A stretch of DNA of 36,533 nucleotides, taken from positions 1-36,533 of the forward strand of contig PCBK01000046.1 in assembly GCA_002731275.1 (NCBI GenBank). Direction: 5' to 3'. Positions within the stretch are counted from its first letter, which is position 1; every line of letters begins with the position of its first letter. The position numbers and the translations under genes were made by a program. Source of the DNA: Deltaproteobacteria bacterium. GTDB lineage: Bacteria > Myxococcota_C > UBA6777. Below are positions 14,173-22,822 of this stretch, in pieces. The notes under the pieces were generated by a model. That model had not been told where the DNA came from. It did no database searches and saw only the letters and a program-made list of their open reading frames with translations.

Positions 14173-16032
14173 CTACTTCTTCTTGAACCTGCCCTTTTTC
14201 CAATGGTGGTAGATGTCGGACTCTCCGAGGTGGTGCGCTCGTTTGAGAAGCTCTGCTCCCTCTCGTGTCAGTCCCAACTCGAAGCAGGAGTGTCCCGCTC
14301 TTTCAAGGGTTTTGGCGTCCTCTGTGAATTCTTCGAGCGCAACTTGAAAACACTCCCATGCTCCCACGAAATCACACAAGAGGTAACGTACTGCCCCCAA
14401 CTTGAGGGCGAGCCACGGAGTCATCCCGATGCGTTTCTCAGCGTTCTCAAGGTACTCCCTCGCTTCACGCTTGCGACCGATATTGCACAAGATGATACCA
14501 GGTTCCACCCATGGCTTATCTGGTACAACTCCGGTCCCTTCTGGGAGTTGCGCTGCAATCTCGCACTCATGGATGGCTTGTCGCAAAAGTTCCTCTTGTT
14601 CTTCACCTCTTCTTCTTTTGCATAACTCTCCTAAGTACGAGCCGTATAGGTAACGATGGGTCGCGTTATCAGGAACCAATTCCACCGCACGTCTCATGTG
14701 ATCTGCTGCAGCCTCAAAGTCCCCGTGAGCCTCTCGTTCTCGCGCCTGGTTGTAGCGATTGAGGGCTTTGGTTTCGTTGCTCCCTGAAACGCGGAACCAC
14801 TTCATATCTTTCGACTCTTCGACCATTGCCGGAGTCCAAGGGGCATTGGAGGCATCAATGTTCAGAGCGATATCAGCAACAAAGTCCATCAGTTGTTCTT
14901 TTGGAACGTTGAACTTCTTCTTGATTTGTTCGAGTTCCCTTGGATGCAAAGTCATTCGCTGCGCGACTTCTTGCAACCTCAACAACCAATCCCCGCAAAC
15001 GAAGGTAAGATCCTTGGCCCAGATCGAGTCTGTCTCTCGTTTCCAGACCTCCTCCACAAGCGTTCCCGCTTTGGGGGCCTGACCACCCAAGAAGAAAATT
15101 TCAGGTAGGTCAGCTTCCTCGTACCTCAAGATGAGGAATGAGTCGAGGTCGGACTTCAATTCGTTGTGAAAAGCCTTCGTAAACCGGATATAGGCAGTGG
15201 CGAGGTGCCTTAGATCTTTTTCCCGCATATGCCCTGCCAGCAACCGCATGAGATCGTTGAGGGCGTAGTGTCGCCGTAGTTCTCTCAAAAGTCGGTCAGG
15301 GTCTTCCCCAAGAAGCTCCCCAAACCTCGACGAGATCCACTGCAAGTTATCGTCTGCTGGGCGATGTTGACCGTCCAGCCAACCATCGATGCTATTTTCG
15401 TTCATCTCCAAAAATACGATCAAGTCGTCGCGTGTCTTCCCACTTCGTTTCTGTAACTCTTTGAGCAGCGCACCGCGCCCTTGCTTTGAGGCCCACAGCG
15501 GGGGTTCTTCGTCGGGTGTGTTTCCTTTTATGAGCAGAGCGGCTGCGCACCGAATGGCAAGATCAAGGACACAGAGCCGCAAGTACGGAAGAGGCGCAAT
15601 TTTGTGGATGTTGATGGGGCAAGAAAACGACCTCATCGATGCGGCAATTTGGTCCCACTGCACCGTCAGAAAGTCAAACCACAGGGCAAGACGCTCCGTG
15701 AAACTCCCCAACTCAGTAACCGTAGACTCAACCTCGAACGCTTCAAAAAGTTCCGCGTCCAAGAGAGCTTGGGTGAAGTGCTTGAGGACTTCAATTCGGC
15801 TCTCGTCTTTGATCCTTTCGCCCTTGAAATATCGGACGGCAGTGTTCCCTTTGAGTCCTCCTCCTGCTTGAGAGATATTTCTCAAGTCCAACGTTTTGAC
15901 AATGGCTCCCAACACCTGTCCGCTCAGAGGAGGTCGGAAGGGTTCTGACTCCCATCGAACAGATCCTTCTTGCTTTTTTTTTGGTTTTGTATTTTTCGTT
16001 TTCTTCGGCTTTTTCTGATTCTTCTTTGCCAT
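14173..16032 (-). CDS. Helix-turn-helix and TPR repeat regulator-like protein
   Basis: 619 residues from ATG 16032; GGAG lies about ten bases upstream, and starting here gives the lysine-rich tail MAKKNQKKPKKTKNTKPKKK. Residues about 35-90 include NISQAGGGLKGNTAVRYFKG, a possible helix-turn-helix. Residues about 205-260 include KRSGKTRDDLIVFLEMNENS-IDGWLDG, a second XRE-like helix-turn-helix. The C-terminal 190 residues hold at least three TPR pairs (AREREAHGDFEAAADHMRRA, GRKREAREYLENAEKR, LCDFVGAWECFQVALEEF). The combination suggests a transcriptional regulator or signalling scaffold. A strong hairpin and the micro-protein gene lie immediately upstream on the same strand. Confidence 0.6.
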   Translation of the reverse strand: MAKKNQKKPKKTKNTKPKKKQEGSVRWESEPFRPPLSGQVLGAIVKTLDLRNISQAGGGLKGNTAVRYFKGERIKDESRIEVLKHFTQALLDAELFEAFEVESTVTELGSFTERLALWFDFLTVQWDQIAASMRSFSCPINIHKIAPLPYLRLCVLDLAIRCAAALLIKGNTPDEEPPLWASKQGRGALLKELQKRSGKTRDDLIVFLEMNENSIDGWLDGQHRPADDNLQWISSRFGELLGEDPDRLLRELRRHYALNDLMRLLAGHMREKDLRHLATAYIRFTKAFHNELKSDLDSFLILRYEEADLPEIFFLGGQAPKAGTLVEEVWKRETDSIWAKDLTFVCGDWLLRLQEVAQRMTLHPRELEQIKKKFNVPKEQLMDFVADIALNIDASNAPWTPAMVEESKDMKWFRVSGSNETKALNRYNQAREREAHGDFEAAADHMRRAVELVPDNATHRYLYGSYLGELCKRRRGEEQEELLRQAIHECEIAAQLPEGTGVVPDKPWVEPGIILCNIGRKREAREYLENAEKRIGMTPWLALKLGAVRYLLCDFVGAWECFQVALEEFTEDAKTLERAGHSCFELGLTREGAELLKRAHHLGESDIYHHWKKGRFKKK

Positions 16033-16058
16033 TGTCGTTGTCTCCAATATAAAGGGAT

Positions 16059-16101
16059 AGAGAGGAGTTCTGGGGTAAGGTTTCACCCCAGACTCCTCTC
16101 T
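16059..16101 (-). terminator. Long hairpin between the micro-protein and the TPR gene
   Basis: AGAGAGGAG plus TCTGGGGT (16059-16076) pairs with ACCCCAGA plus CTCCTCTCT (16085-16101): 17 pairs with one bulged base and an eight-base loop. Read on the minus strand it follows the micro-protein stop by 19 bases and precedes the TPR start by 26. The tail ATCCCTTTATATT is only moderately T-rich, so it may be a partial terminator or an attenuator that lowers expression of the downstream gene. Confidence 0.6.
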
Positions 16102-16120
16102 GCATCACCAGATTCCAGGA

Positions 16121-16264
16121 CTATCTACCGGAACCTTTCTGGTTGGGGTTGAGTTGTTTGCCGCGATTCCCTTGGGCCTTGTTGTAGTTCGGGTTGTTCG
16201 GGTTCTTGTCACGGGCGCGTTGATCATTTGGCTTCAGGGCTGGTTTGTTTTTTGACTTCGACAT
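16121..16264 (-). CDS. Asn/Pro-rich 47-residue protein
   Basis: MSKSKNKPALKPNDQRARD starts the protein, followed by KNPNNPNYNKAQGNRGKQL and NPNQKGSGR. AAAGGA lies about ten bases before the ATG. The NPNNP and NPNQ motifs and PNDQR recall a widespread class of tiny, highly polar hypothetical proteins; no function is known to me. It is the upstream member of a possible two-gene unit with the TPR regulator, separated from it by the hairpin at 16059-16101. Confidence 0.6.
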   Translation of the reverse strand: MSKSKNKPALKPNDQRARDKNPNNPNYNKAQGNRGKQLNPNQKGSGR

Positions 16265-16565
16265 GGTTTGCCTATCCTTTTTTTGGGGTTATGGTTTTGA
16301 ACATTGACGTTCTGGATTCCATGATGCTCAAACATCGCTTTAAACTCAGCCCTAGAGAAATTGCCAAAAATAAAAGTTTTGTCATTTCAGCACCTTGCGC
16401 ATAAATAAACAACATATAAAATAAGGGCAAACTTCACGAAGTTGGCTTGGATAAATAATGAATATTGGGTGATCTCCCAAAGGCCAGAACCCTATGACGG
16501 GAATTGCTATCAAGTACTGGTAGACGAGACTCGCTCAGAGAGCATCCATTTGTAAGGAGGTTCAG
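16265..16565. other. Divergent intergenic region with promoter-like AT-rich stretch
   Basis: For the plus-strand gene at 16566 a candidate -35 TTGCGC (about 16395) and -10 TAAAAT (about 16417) are 16 bases apart. The minus-strand micro-protein promoter should lie in 16280-16380. No gene is seen; ATGAATATT at about 16458 stops after four codons. Confidence 0.35.
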
Positions 16566-17366
16566 ATGGAAAAGGAAGTTCTTATTGTTGTCAAGGCGTA
16601 TCCAAACCCAAGTCGCTCCCTTATTGAAGCGTCATGTGTTGTGGGCATTTCTCGTGACGGGCAGTTTATTCGGCTGTACCCGATTCCCTTCCGACAGCTT
16701 GAGTTTCAGGAGCGATTCAGAAAATATCAATGGATAAAGCTCCAGGTGGAAACCCCGCGAACAGACAGGAGACCTGAATCATTTCGGCCACAATTGAACA
16801 CAATGAAAGTACTTGGTAAACCACTATCTACACACCGTAATTGGAAGCCTCGTCGAGATGTTATCATGCCTTTGTGTTCCAACTCACTATGTGACATTCA
16901 GGATGCTCAAAAGACAGATCGCACTTCTATCGGACTATTCCGGCCCGCTGAGATTTTGGACTTTGATTGGGAGCCAGAGAAACCTCCACACTGGACGCCA
17001 GCAGAACTGGACCGTCTTCGCCAAGAAGACATGTTTCTCCCAAGTCCAGAGAATATCCTAGAAAAAATACCCTACACTTTCCGATACCGCTTTCGCTGCG
17101 AAGGATGTCGAAACAAAGAGCCACACTACATGAAGATCGTAGATTGGGAGTTGGGTATGTTGTTTCGACGCATGCAGCAAGAGTGCAGTACAATCGAGGA
17201 AGCTCTTGCCAAGGTCAGGCAGAAGTGGTTTGGCGATTTATGTGGCCCTGACAAAGATACTCACTTCTTTGTCGGGAACATGGGGGCGCACCCAACATCA
17301 TTTTTGATCTTGGGTGTGTTTTGGCCTCCGGTCCAACAAGAGTCACCGCAGATGTCGCTTTTTTGA
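16566..17366 (+). CDS. Conserved-looking protein with CxxC...H motif, unknown function
   Basis: 266 residues with a textbook AAGGAGG before the ATG. The N-terminus EVLIVVKAYPNPSRSLIEAS followed by GISRDGQFIRLYPIPFR and KYQWI is distinctive. RYRFRCEGCRNKEPH (C178, C181, H187) may bind a metal, followed by MKIVDWELGML, a long helix (CSTIEEALAKVRQKWF) and FFVGNMGAHPTSFLILGVFWPP. I recognise the pattern as a recurrent bacterial hypothetical but cannot name a domain with confidence. It is followed after 28 bases by a 46-residue protein and then by the convergent type I restriction operon, so a defence-island role is plausible but unproven. Confidence 0.65.
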   Translation: MEKEVLIVVKAYPNPSRSLIEASCVVGISRDGQFIRLYPIPFRQLEFQERFRKYQWIKLQVETPRTDRRPESFRPQLNTMKVLGKPLSTHRNWKPRRDVIMPLCSNSLCDIQDAQKTDRTSIGLFRPAEILDFDWEPEKPPHWTPAELDRLRQEDMFLPSPENILEKIPYTFRYRFRCEGCRNKEPHYMKIVDWELGMLFRRMQQECSTIEEALAKVRQKWFGDLCGPDKDTHFFVGNMGAHPTSFLILGVFWPPVQQESPQMSLF

Positions 17367-17394
17367 TGGCTCCGCGGATTTTGGGGGAATTATG

Positions 17395-17535
17395 ATGACA
17401 GAAAGAATATCCAAAAGCGACCTCAAGAAGGAGTTGATGTGGACTTCCATTCATTATCTCGAAGAGAGGGTTATCGAAGACTTTCCTGAACTCGCAGAAC
17501 ACATCGAACCCATTTTGCAAGCCTCACAACCTTGA
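17395..17535 (+). CDS. Small acidic helical protein, partner of the preceding gene
   Basis: 46 residues, MTERISKSDLKKELMWTSIH onward, ending HIEPILQASQP. GGGGGA precedes two adjacent ATGs (17392, 17395); the second has six-base spacing. It is predicted to be nearly all helix and acidic at its end. The 28-base gap suggests co-transcription with 16566-17366. Its stop is seven bases from the stop of hsdR on the other strand. Function unknown. Confidence 0.55.
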   Translation: MTERISKSDLKKELMWTSIHYLEERVIEDFPELAEHIEPILQASQP

Positions 17536-17541
17536 AATATT

Positions 17542-20532
17542 TCACCCCTCCACGCGCAAGGTCTCGTACATCTCCTTGGTCAGTAACTTTTCCAACATTT
17601 TCCGGAACTCATCGTCGGTCAGGACATGATCCACAAATTGTCCGTTGGCCTCGTATCTATCGAGCATGTACTTGACGAAAACCTCCTTGAAAACAAGTCC
17701 AAAACCGTCTTCTTTGTTCACTCTTGCCGCTTGTTTCAACTCCTCATTGTCCATTGCCTCCAATTTGATCTGGTCAATAAAGAGTTGATCCGCTTCCGAA
17801 AAATCCGTGCCGAACCTATCATTCAAAACATCGAGCAACTTCGATAACTCGACCTTCTCTTCCTCCCCTTTGCCTGTACCAACCTCTGATGGTCCATAAA
17901 TCGGCGAAACCTCTCCTGCTATCAGCTCAAGTTGTCCTTCCGCGATCTTGTCCAGCCGGTAATACTCTAAAGACACATCATCGCTGATATTCACAGGCGA
18001 CGTACGTTCGCCACGTTTGGGGAGTTTGGAACTCAACATCCGTAAGAAGGCATACAACTTCTCAAGATCGTAATCCGCAAAGGGAATAAGCTGTCCAAGG
18101 AAGGCATATAAACGAACAAAGGCTGTGGAGAGGGAGCGAAACATCTCTTGCTCTTCCTCTTCGCGCCCCTTAAACCGATCCACCGCAGGATCAAGGTAGG
18201 CGTTCAGCTGTTTGTTCTCGGCGGCAGCTTGCTTGGACTTAGGATTGAAGAAGACTTTACCGAAATTATCAACTTCAACCATGTGATAGATCTGGGTCGC
18301 GTTCAAGTTACTTTGAAGTTCATACAACCTCTGTGGATCGACCAATTCAGCAATGGTGGTCTGCTCATAGAAAGGTTGAAAGGACGCAAGGATCTCCTCT
18401 CGCTCATTCCGAAAGTCAAGAATAAACGTGTCCTCTTTCCCTTTGTGGGTCCGATTCAAACGAGAAAGGGTCTGTACAGCCTGGATACCTGAGAGCCTCT
18501 TGTCCACATACATCGTGTGGAGTAGGGGTTGATCGAAACCTGTCTGGTACTTGTTCGCAACAAGAAGGATCTTGAACTCATCAACATCGAACTTACCAGG
18601 AAGCTCTTTTTCCTTGATCCCCTCATTCATCTCAACCTCTGTGTACTTAACCTCCGGGTTTACATCATCCTCAACTGTTCCAGAGAAGGCGACAAGGCAC
18701 TTGATGTTGTCCCCATAACCTTTTTCTTTGATGTAGCGATCAAATTCCAGCTTGTATTTGACCGCGTGAAGACGAGACCCTGTGACCACCATCGCCTTCG
18801 CTCTCCCACCAATCTTGTGCCTTATGAACTGTCGAAAGTGTTCAATCATCACCTCGGTCTTCTGAGCAATGTTGTGGGGGTGCAGAGATGCGAACCTTGC
18901 AAGAGCGCGAGCGGCTTTCTTTTTGTCGAGTTTGGGATCGTCTTCGATTTCTTTTGCAAGCCGGTAATACGTCTTGTAGGTCGTGTAATTCTTGAGAACA
19001 TCGAGGATAAACCCTTCTTCAATGGCCTGGCGCATCGAATAGAGGTGGAAGGGTGCCGGTTTGCCATTTGAGTCCTTATGACCGAACATCTCAAGGGTTT
19101 TGTACTTAGGAGTCGCAGTAAACGCAAAAAAGCTCATATTCGGTTGGGGTCCACGAAACAACGCAGCCCTGAGCGCGAGTTGGTCTGGAGCTGATAGATC
19201 GTCGGCCTCCTCTTCGAGCTTCCCGTCCACAGTACTGTCAGACAAGATCTCTTTGACCTTGAGCGACATCTCCCCACTTTGAGAAGAGTGCGCTTCATCA
19301 ACGATTATGGCGTATCGCCGGTCAGGAAGTTCCCCAACCTTGTTGGTGATGAAAGGAAACTTTTGGAGGGTTGTGATGATGATCGGGACTCCCTTGGCGA
19401 TGGCGTCTGCGAGTTGGTTGGAGTCCTTGTCGATAACCTGCACCACTCCCTGAACGTGGTCGAATTGGTAGATCGTATCTTGAAGTTGTCGATCAAGCAC
19501 TGTCCGGTCTGTGATCACGATGATGCTGTTGTAGACCCTCTGATTCTCAACATCGTGGAGGGACGAAAGTCGATGGGCCAGCCATGCGATGGTATTTGAC
19601 TTACCCGAGCCAGCAGAGTGTTGAACCAAATAGTTGGTCCCCGCACCATTGGCTTTGGCTGCACGAAGGAGCTTCCGTACCGCATCCCACTGGTGGAATC
19701 GCGGGAAGATCATCGTCTCTTTTTTGATCTCCTTTCCCGTAGAAGTTTCAATCTTTTCGACCTGGAGGTGGATGAAGCGACCCACAAGATCAAGAAGATT
19801 GTCTCTTTGCCAGACTCGCTCCCAGAGATACGCGGTACGATGTCCGTTGGGATTGGGTGGATTTCCCTTTGCAGTTCCATGTCCTTGGTTGAATGGGAGG
19901 AAGAAGGTCTTTTTCTTGGCGAGCCGGGTCGTCATAAAGACTTCATCTGGATCGACCGCGAAATGGACGAGTGTCCTCTCCTTGAACCTAAAAATCGGAG
20001 CTTTGGGGTCACGATCTTCACGGTACTGGTGCTTGGCATGATTGACCGTTTGCCCGGTCATGTGGTTCTTCAACTCCGCTGTGACCACGGGGATGCCGTT
20101 GAGGAATAGCACAAGATCGAGACTCTTCTCTGACTCTGGATCGAAGTGAAGTTGTCGGACCACGGTCAGGCGGTTTGCTGAATACTTCTCTTCTTGTTCT
20201 GGGTTCAATCCATGGGCTGGTGCAAAGTACGCGAGCCGAACGAGTTTCGCGCTGAACTTGAACCCATGTCGAATGACGTTCAGGCTTCCCTGGGAACGTA
20301 AGGCACTATCGAGGGCCTTGAGGAAGCTCTCGCGGAGGTTGTCCTTGTAGTACCCTTCGAACTTTGCCCAAAGATCCGGTTGGGTCTCCTCGACGAAGGC
20401 GATGACATCATCGGAAAGGAGGGCGCGTTCACGATCGTAGTTGTCACTGCTCCCTCGTTGATATCCGCCATGTTCGACGAGATGTTCTTCGACTGCATCT
20501 TCAAAGGCTTTCTCGGTGTGTGGTTTGGTCAT
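17542..20532 (-). CDS. hsdR: Type I restriction enzyme R subunit (HsdR)
   Basis: 996 residues, the usual length. The N-terminal PD-(D/E)xK nuclease is visible as D139 in LDLVLF and ELK (153-155). The translocase motor follows: Walker A HSAGSGKSN (305-313), DEAH (412-415), FFAFTATPKY near 475, and the helicase C-terminal motif QAVQTLSRLNRTHKGK. The C-terminal helical domain should bind the methyltransferase core. HsdR pumps unmodified DNA and cuts at a distance. The start ATG shares its first base with the stop of the nuclease gene upstream (TGATG), so translation is coupled. All key residues seen are intact, so an active enzyme is likely. Confidence 0.95.
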   Translation of the reverse strand: MTKPHTEKAFEDAVEEHLVEHGGYQRGSSDNYDRERALLSDDVIAFVEETQPDLWAKFEGYYKDNLRESFLKALDSALRSQGSLNVIRHGFKFSAKLVRLAYFAPAHGLNPEQEEKYSANRLTVVRQLHFDPESEKSLDLVLFLNGIPVVTAELKNHMTGQTVNHAKHQYREDRDPKAPIFRFKERTLVHFAVDPDEVFMTTRLAKKKTFFLPFNQGHGTAKGNPPNPNGHRTAYLWERVWQRDNLLDLVGRFIHLQVEKIETSTGKEIKKETMIFPRFHQWDAVRKLLRAAKANGAGTNYLVQHSAGSGKSNTIAWLAHRLSSLHDVENQRVYNSIIVITDRTVLDRQLQDTIYQFDHVQGVVQVIDKDSNQLADAIAKGVPIIITTLQKFPFITNKVGELPDRRYAIIVDEAHSSQSGEMSLKVKEILSDSTVDGKLEEEADDLSAPDQLALRAALFRGPQPNMSFFAFTATPKYKTLEMFGHKDSNGKPAPFHLYSMRQAIEEGFILDVLKNYTTYKTYYRLAKEIEDDPKLDKKKAARALARFASLHPHNIAQKTEVMIEHFRQFIRHKIGGRAKAMVVTGSRLHAVKYKLEFDRYIKEKGYGDNIKCLVAFSGTVEDDVNPEVKYTEVEMNEGIKEKELPGKFDVDEFKILLVANKYQTGFDQPLLHTMYVDKRLSGIQAVQTLSRLNRTHKGKEDTFILDFRNEREEILASFQPFYEQTTIAELVDPQRLYELQSNLNATQIYHMVEVDNFGKVFFNPKSKQAAAENKQLNAYLDPAVDRFKGREEEEQEMFRSLSTAFVRLYAFLGQLIPFADYDLEKLYAFLRMLSSKLPKRGERTSPVNISDDVSLEYYRLDKIAEGQLELIAGEVSPIYGPSEVGTGKGEEEKVELSKLLDVLNDRFGTDFSEADQLFIDQIKLEAMDNEELKQAARVNKEDGFGLVFKEVFVKYMLDRYEANGQFVDHVLTDDEFRKMLEKLLTKEMYETLRVEG

Positions 20533-21470
20533 CAGCTTGTCTCGTAACTCGCGAGGAGGAGTGGTTTAGCTTTCTCAAGATCGTCTAGGGATGCGATGGT
20601 GATTTCAAGATCACCCGTTCCGTAGTGTCCAATGTTGCGAACATCTCTGGTGAACCCTTCTTCTAAGGTGATGGTGTCGGGGTCCACCTTGACGAACACA
20701 AGCAGCTTCCGGCTTTGGGTGTAGATACAGGCAAAGTTTTTGATCCGCGTGAATGCCCCATAGGATTGCAACATCTTTTGTTGTACGTCGTCTCCAAGCG
20801 AAAGCAGGAAATCGCACACGGAGTTGTAAAGATCCGTCAGCTCCTGATCGGCCTTCTCTAATGCTTTCTGAAAGGTCCGGTCCTTGCTTTGATTTGACTT
20901 CGTTTGGGTTGTGGAAGTGTCCGCCCTAGGAGCGGAGGTTGTTGTTTGTAGGCTTGGGGCAGCGCTTGTGGCGTTGACTAACTCGAAGAGGATAAACTCG
21001 TCTCCGTAGAGGCGATAGCGGATCAATTCGATGTTGCGGTTGATCTGTTGGACTGCATGGACATCGTATTTGGTGAAGTCACCCGCGATGCACAAGAGGC
21101 GAGGGCTGCTCCACTCGATACATTCGGCGACTTCACTTCCCAACTTCTTCATCACGAGGAGTTGGAACTGTGCGCGGTGGTCGAGAAGCCAATCTAGGTA
21201 GAAGAGTCCTTGGTTGATCACATTCTCGTTCATCGTGCGTTTGTACTCGATGATGACGGGACAACCGTTCTCGTCTAGGCCGATGGTGTCCATACGCCCC
21301 CCGTGGCGATGTCCGGTCGAGTATTCGGAGGCAAGGAAGCGTACCCCCAGGAATGCGGTCAGGTTGCCCTCTATAAGACGTTGAAGCGACCGTTCGAGTG
21401 GGGCCGAAGCTCCTGCCAACTCTTCAACCACTTGCCCGTCAGAGATGCGAAAGAGTTTGATGTCACTCAT
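20532..21470 (-). CDS. PD-(D/E)xK nuclease-like protein with a C-terminal DUF5655-type domain, inside the hsd operon
   Basis: 312 residues. The N-terminal domain (about 25-165) has GHRHGGRMDTIGLDENG followed by PVIIEYKR: D61, E75 and K77 form a PD-(D/E)xK-type site, as in NucS/DUF91 nucleases. A Ser/Thr-rich linker (about 168-195, TTTSAPRADTSTTQTKSNQS) leads to a C-terminal domain (about 200-310) with KLLVFVKVDPDTI and FTRDVRNIGHYGTGDLEITI, the DUF5655 pattern often found beside type I systems. It overlaps hsdS by 4 bases and hsdR by 1, so it is an integral operon member. It may modulate or add to restriction; the exact role is unknown. Confidence 0.8.
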   Translation of the reverse strand: MSDIKLFRISDGQVVEELAGASAPLERSLQRLIEGNLTAFLGVRFLASEYSTGHRHGGRMDTIGLDENGCPVIIEYKRTMNENVINQGLFYLDWLLDHRAQFQLLVMKKLGSEVAECIEWSSPRLLCIAGDFTKYDVHAVQQINRNIELIRYRLYGDEFILFELVNATSAAPSLQTTTSAPRADTSTTQTKSNQSKDRTFQKALEKADQELTDLYNSVCDFLLSLGDDVQQKMLQSYGAFTRIKNFACIYTQSRKLLVFVKVDPDTITLEEGFTRDVRNIGHYGTGDLEITIASLDDLEKAKPLLLASYETS

Positions 21471-22822
21471 GCTTCTTCTCCACGCACATCGATCTTACCA
21501 GTGACTGCTGCGGTGATGAGGGCTTGACGACGTTCTTTGAGGAGTTCGACTTGCCTGACCAAAAAGCGGTCAAGTTGCTCGAAAGCAAGAGCCATTTTGC
21601 TTAGGTGAGCTGCTATCTGGATTTGTTCGTTCAAAGGAGGTAGGCAAATTGGTAGTGTCTTCAAGATGTCTTGGCTGAGAGAAGCACGAGTTACCAAATT
21701 TACGTTCCTTGCAAAATACCCCTGAATGTTTTGATTCCGGAATAGAAAAGATGAAAAGCTAGGAGCAAGGTTTCCAGGGAGAGGTCTAAATCGAATCAGA
21801 AACCCCGCAAAAGTTACTTTTGATATTTCTTGGAGGCAAGTTGATGCAATTCCAATGTCATCGATTGTTTCGGATGTGCGGGTAAAGAGAACGTCACCAA
21901 CCCTCAAGCTGTATTTCATTTGGTCATTTACAGAACTGCGGACAAGACCAACTGGGTTGCTCGGCAAAATAGCATTGTTGTACACATCACCGTAGCTGAT
22001 GAATGGATCTCCCGAACCAAAAGAATCGCCGCCGATGTTTAGTCCATTTTGCAGTTGACCGAGATAACCTAGCTTCATAACTCTCCAATGCTCTGGAATC
22101 TCACCAATCCAAGGCACTCCTGAGTCCTTCATGGGGACGTCGGGGTTCAGGCCCTTAGTGACGGCGTGGTTGATGAGTGCGGCTCGTTTCTCCTCCAGCA
22201 AGGTAAGCAACCTTTGCTTCTTCTCGATGATGGAGTCGATGGCGGCGGTCTTACGGTCCAGGTAGGAGGCGATGGCGTGTTGTTCTTCCAACTTGGGAAC
22301 AAGAACAGGAAGTCCCCCGATCTTGTCCTGTGAGATGGTTGTCATGGTTGTTGTTTGGGCTAGGGAAATGAGTCTGTCCCGTATAGTTCGTGAATGAAGA
22401 TAATAGGTTACGAACCTACTATTGACGCGATTTTTATGAGGTCTTCCTCCAACAAGATGACACTCGAAAACCCTTGTCTCTTCACTCTCTTTTGCACAAG
22501 CAGCAATCGCAATACCTTCTAACTTTAGAGACGAACGAACGAAAAAGAGATCTCCACCATGCACCCCAAACATCTCGACTTCTTTGGGCGTTGTCTCTAC
22601 TCTTTCGAGGGTGTCATCGTTGATGTAAAAGTCACCGGAGTAAAGGTCGGAAACGTTTACAAGTTTCGTTCCTCTTCCGAATTGGTCTTTCTTCTTGAAA
22701 AGACCATTGCGTAAGCCACCTTCAAGCAGAAACTTGAGGCGAATTGTCTCCCAACACTCCGGGATCTCTCCAATCCATGGCACTCCAGAGTCCTTCATAT
22801 CCGGGTAGGTCTTCACCTTCAT
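21467..22822 (-). CDS. hsdS: Type I specificity subunit (HsdS)
   Basis: 451 residues with the two-halved HsdS layout. Each target-recognition domain is introduced by the same motif, MKDSGVPWIGEIPE plus CW or HW (residues about 9-24 and 231-246). The first conserved helix is EEQHAIASYLDRKTAAIDSI with LLEEKRAALI; the second is LNEQIQIAAHLSKM with LLKERRQALITAAV. The recognition domains read two half-sites of a bipartite DNA sequence; the sequence cannot be predicted here. It overlaps hsdM and the nuclease gene by four bases each (ATGA). The duplicated DNA encoding the shared motif is a possible site for domain exchange by recombination. Confidence 0.95.
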   Translation of the reverse strand: MKVKTYPDMKDSGVPWIGEIPECWETIRLKFLLEGGLRNGLFKKKDQFGRGTKLVNVSDLYSGDFYINDDTLERVETTPKEVEMFGVHGGDLFFVRSSLKLEGIAIAACAKESEETRVFECHLVGGRPHKNRVNSRFVTYYLHSRTIRDRLISLAQTTTMTTISQDKIGGLPVLVPKLEEQHAIASYLDRKTAAIDSIIEKKQRLLTLLEEKRAALINHAVTKGLNPDVPMKDSGVPWIGEIPEHWRVMKLGYLGQLQNGLNIGGDSFGSGDPFISYGDVYNNAILPSNPVGLVRSSVNDQMKYSLRVGDVLFTRTSETIDDIGIASTCLQEISKVTFAGFLIRFRPLPGNLAPSFSSFLFRNQNIQGYFARNVNLVTRASLSQDILKTLPICLPPLNEQIQIAAHLSKMALAFEQLDRFLVRQVELLKERRQALITAAVTGKIDVRGEEA

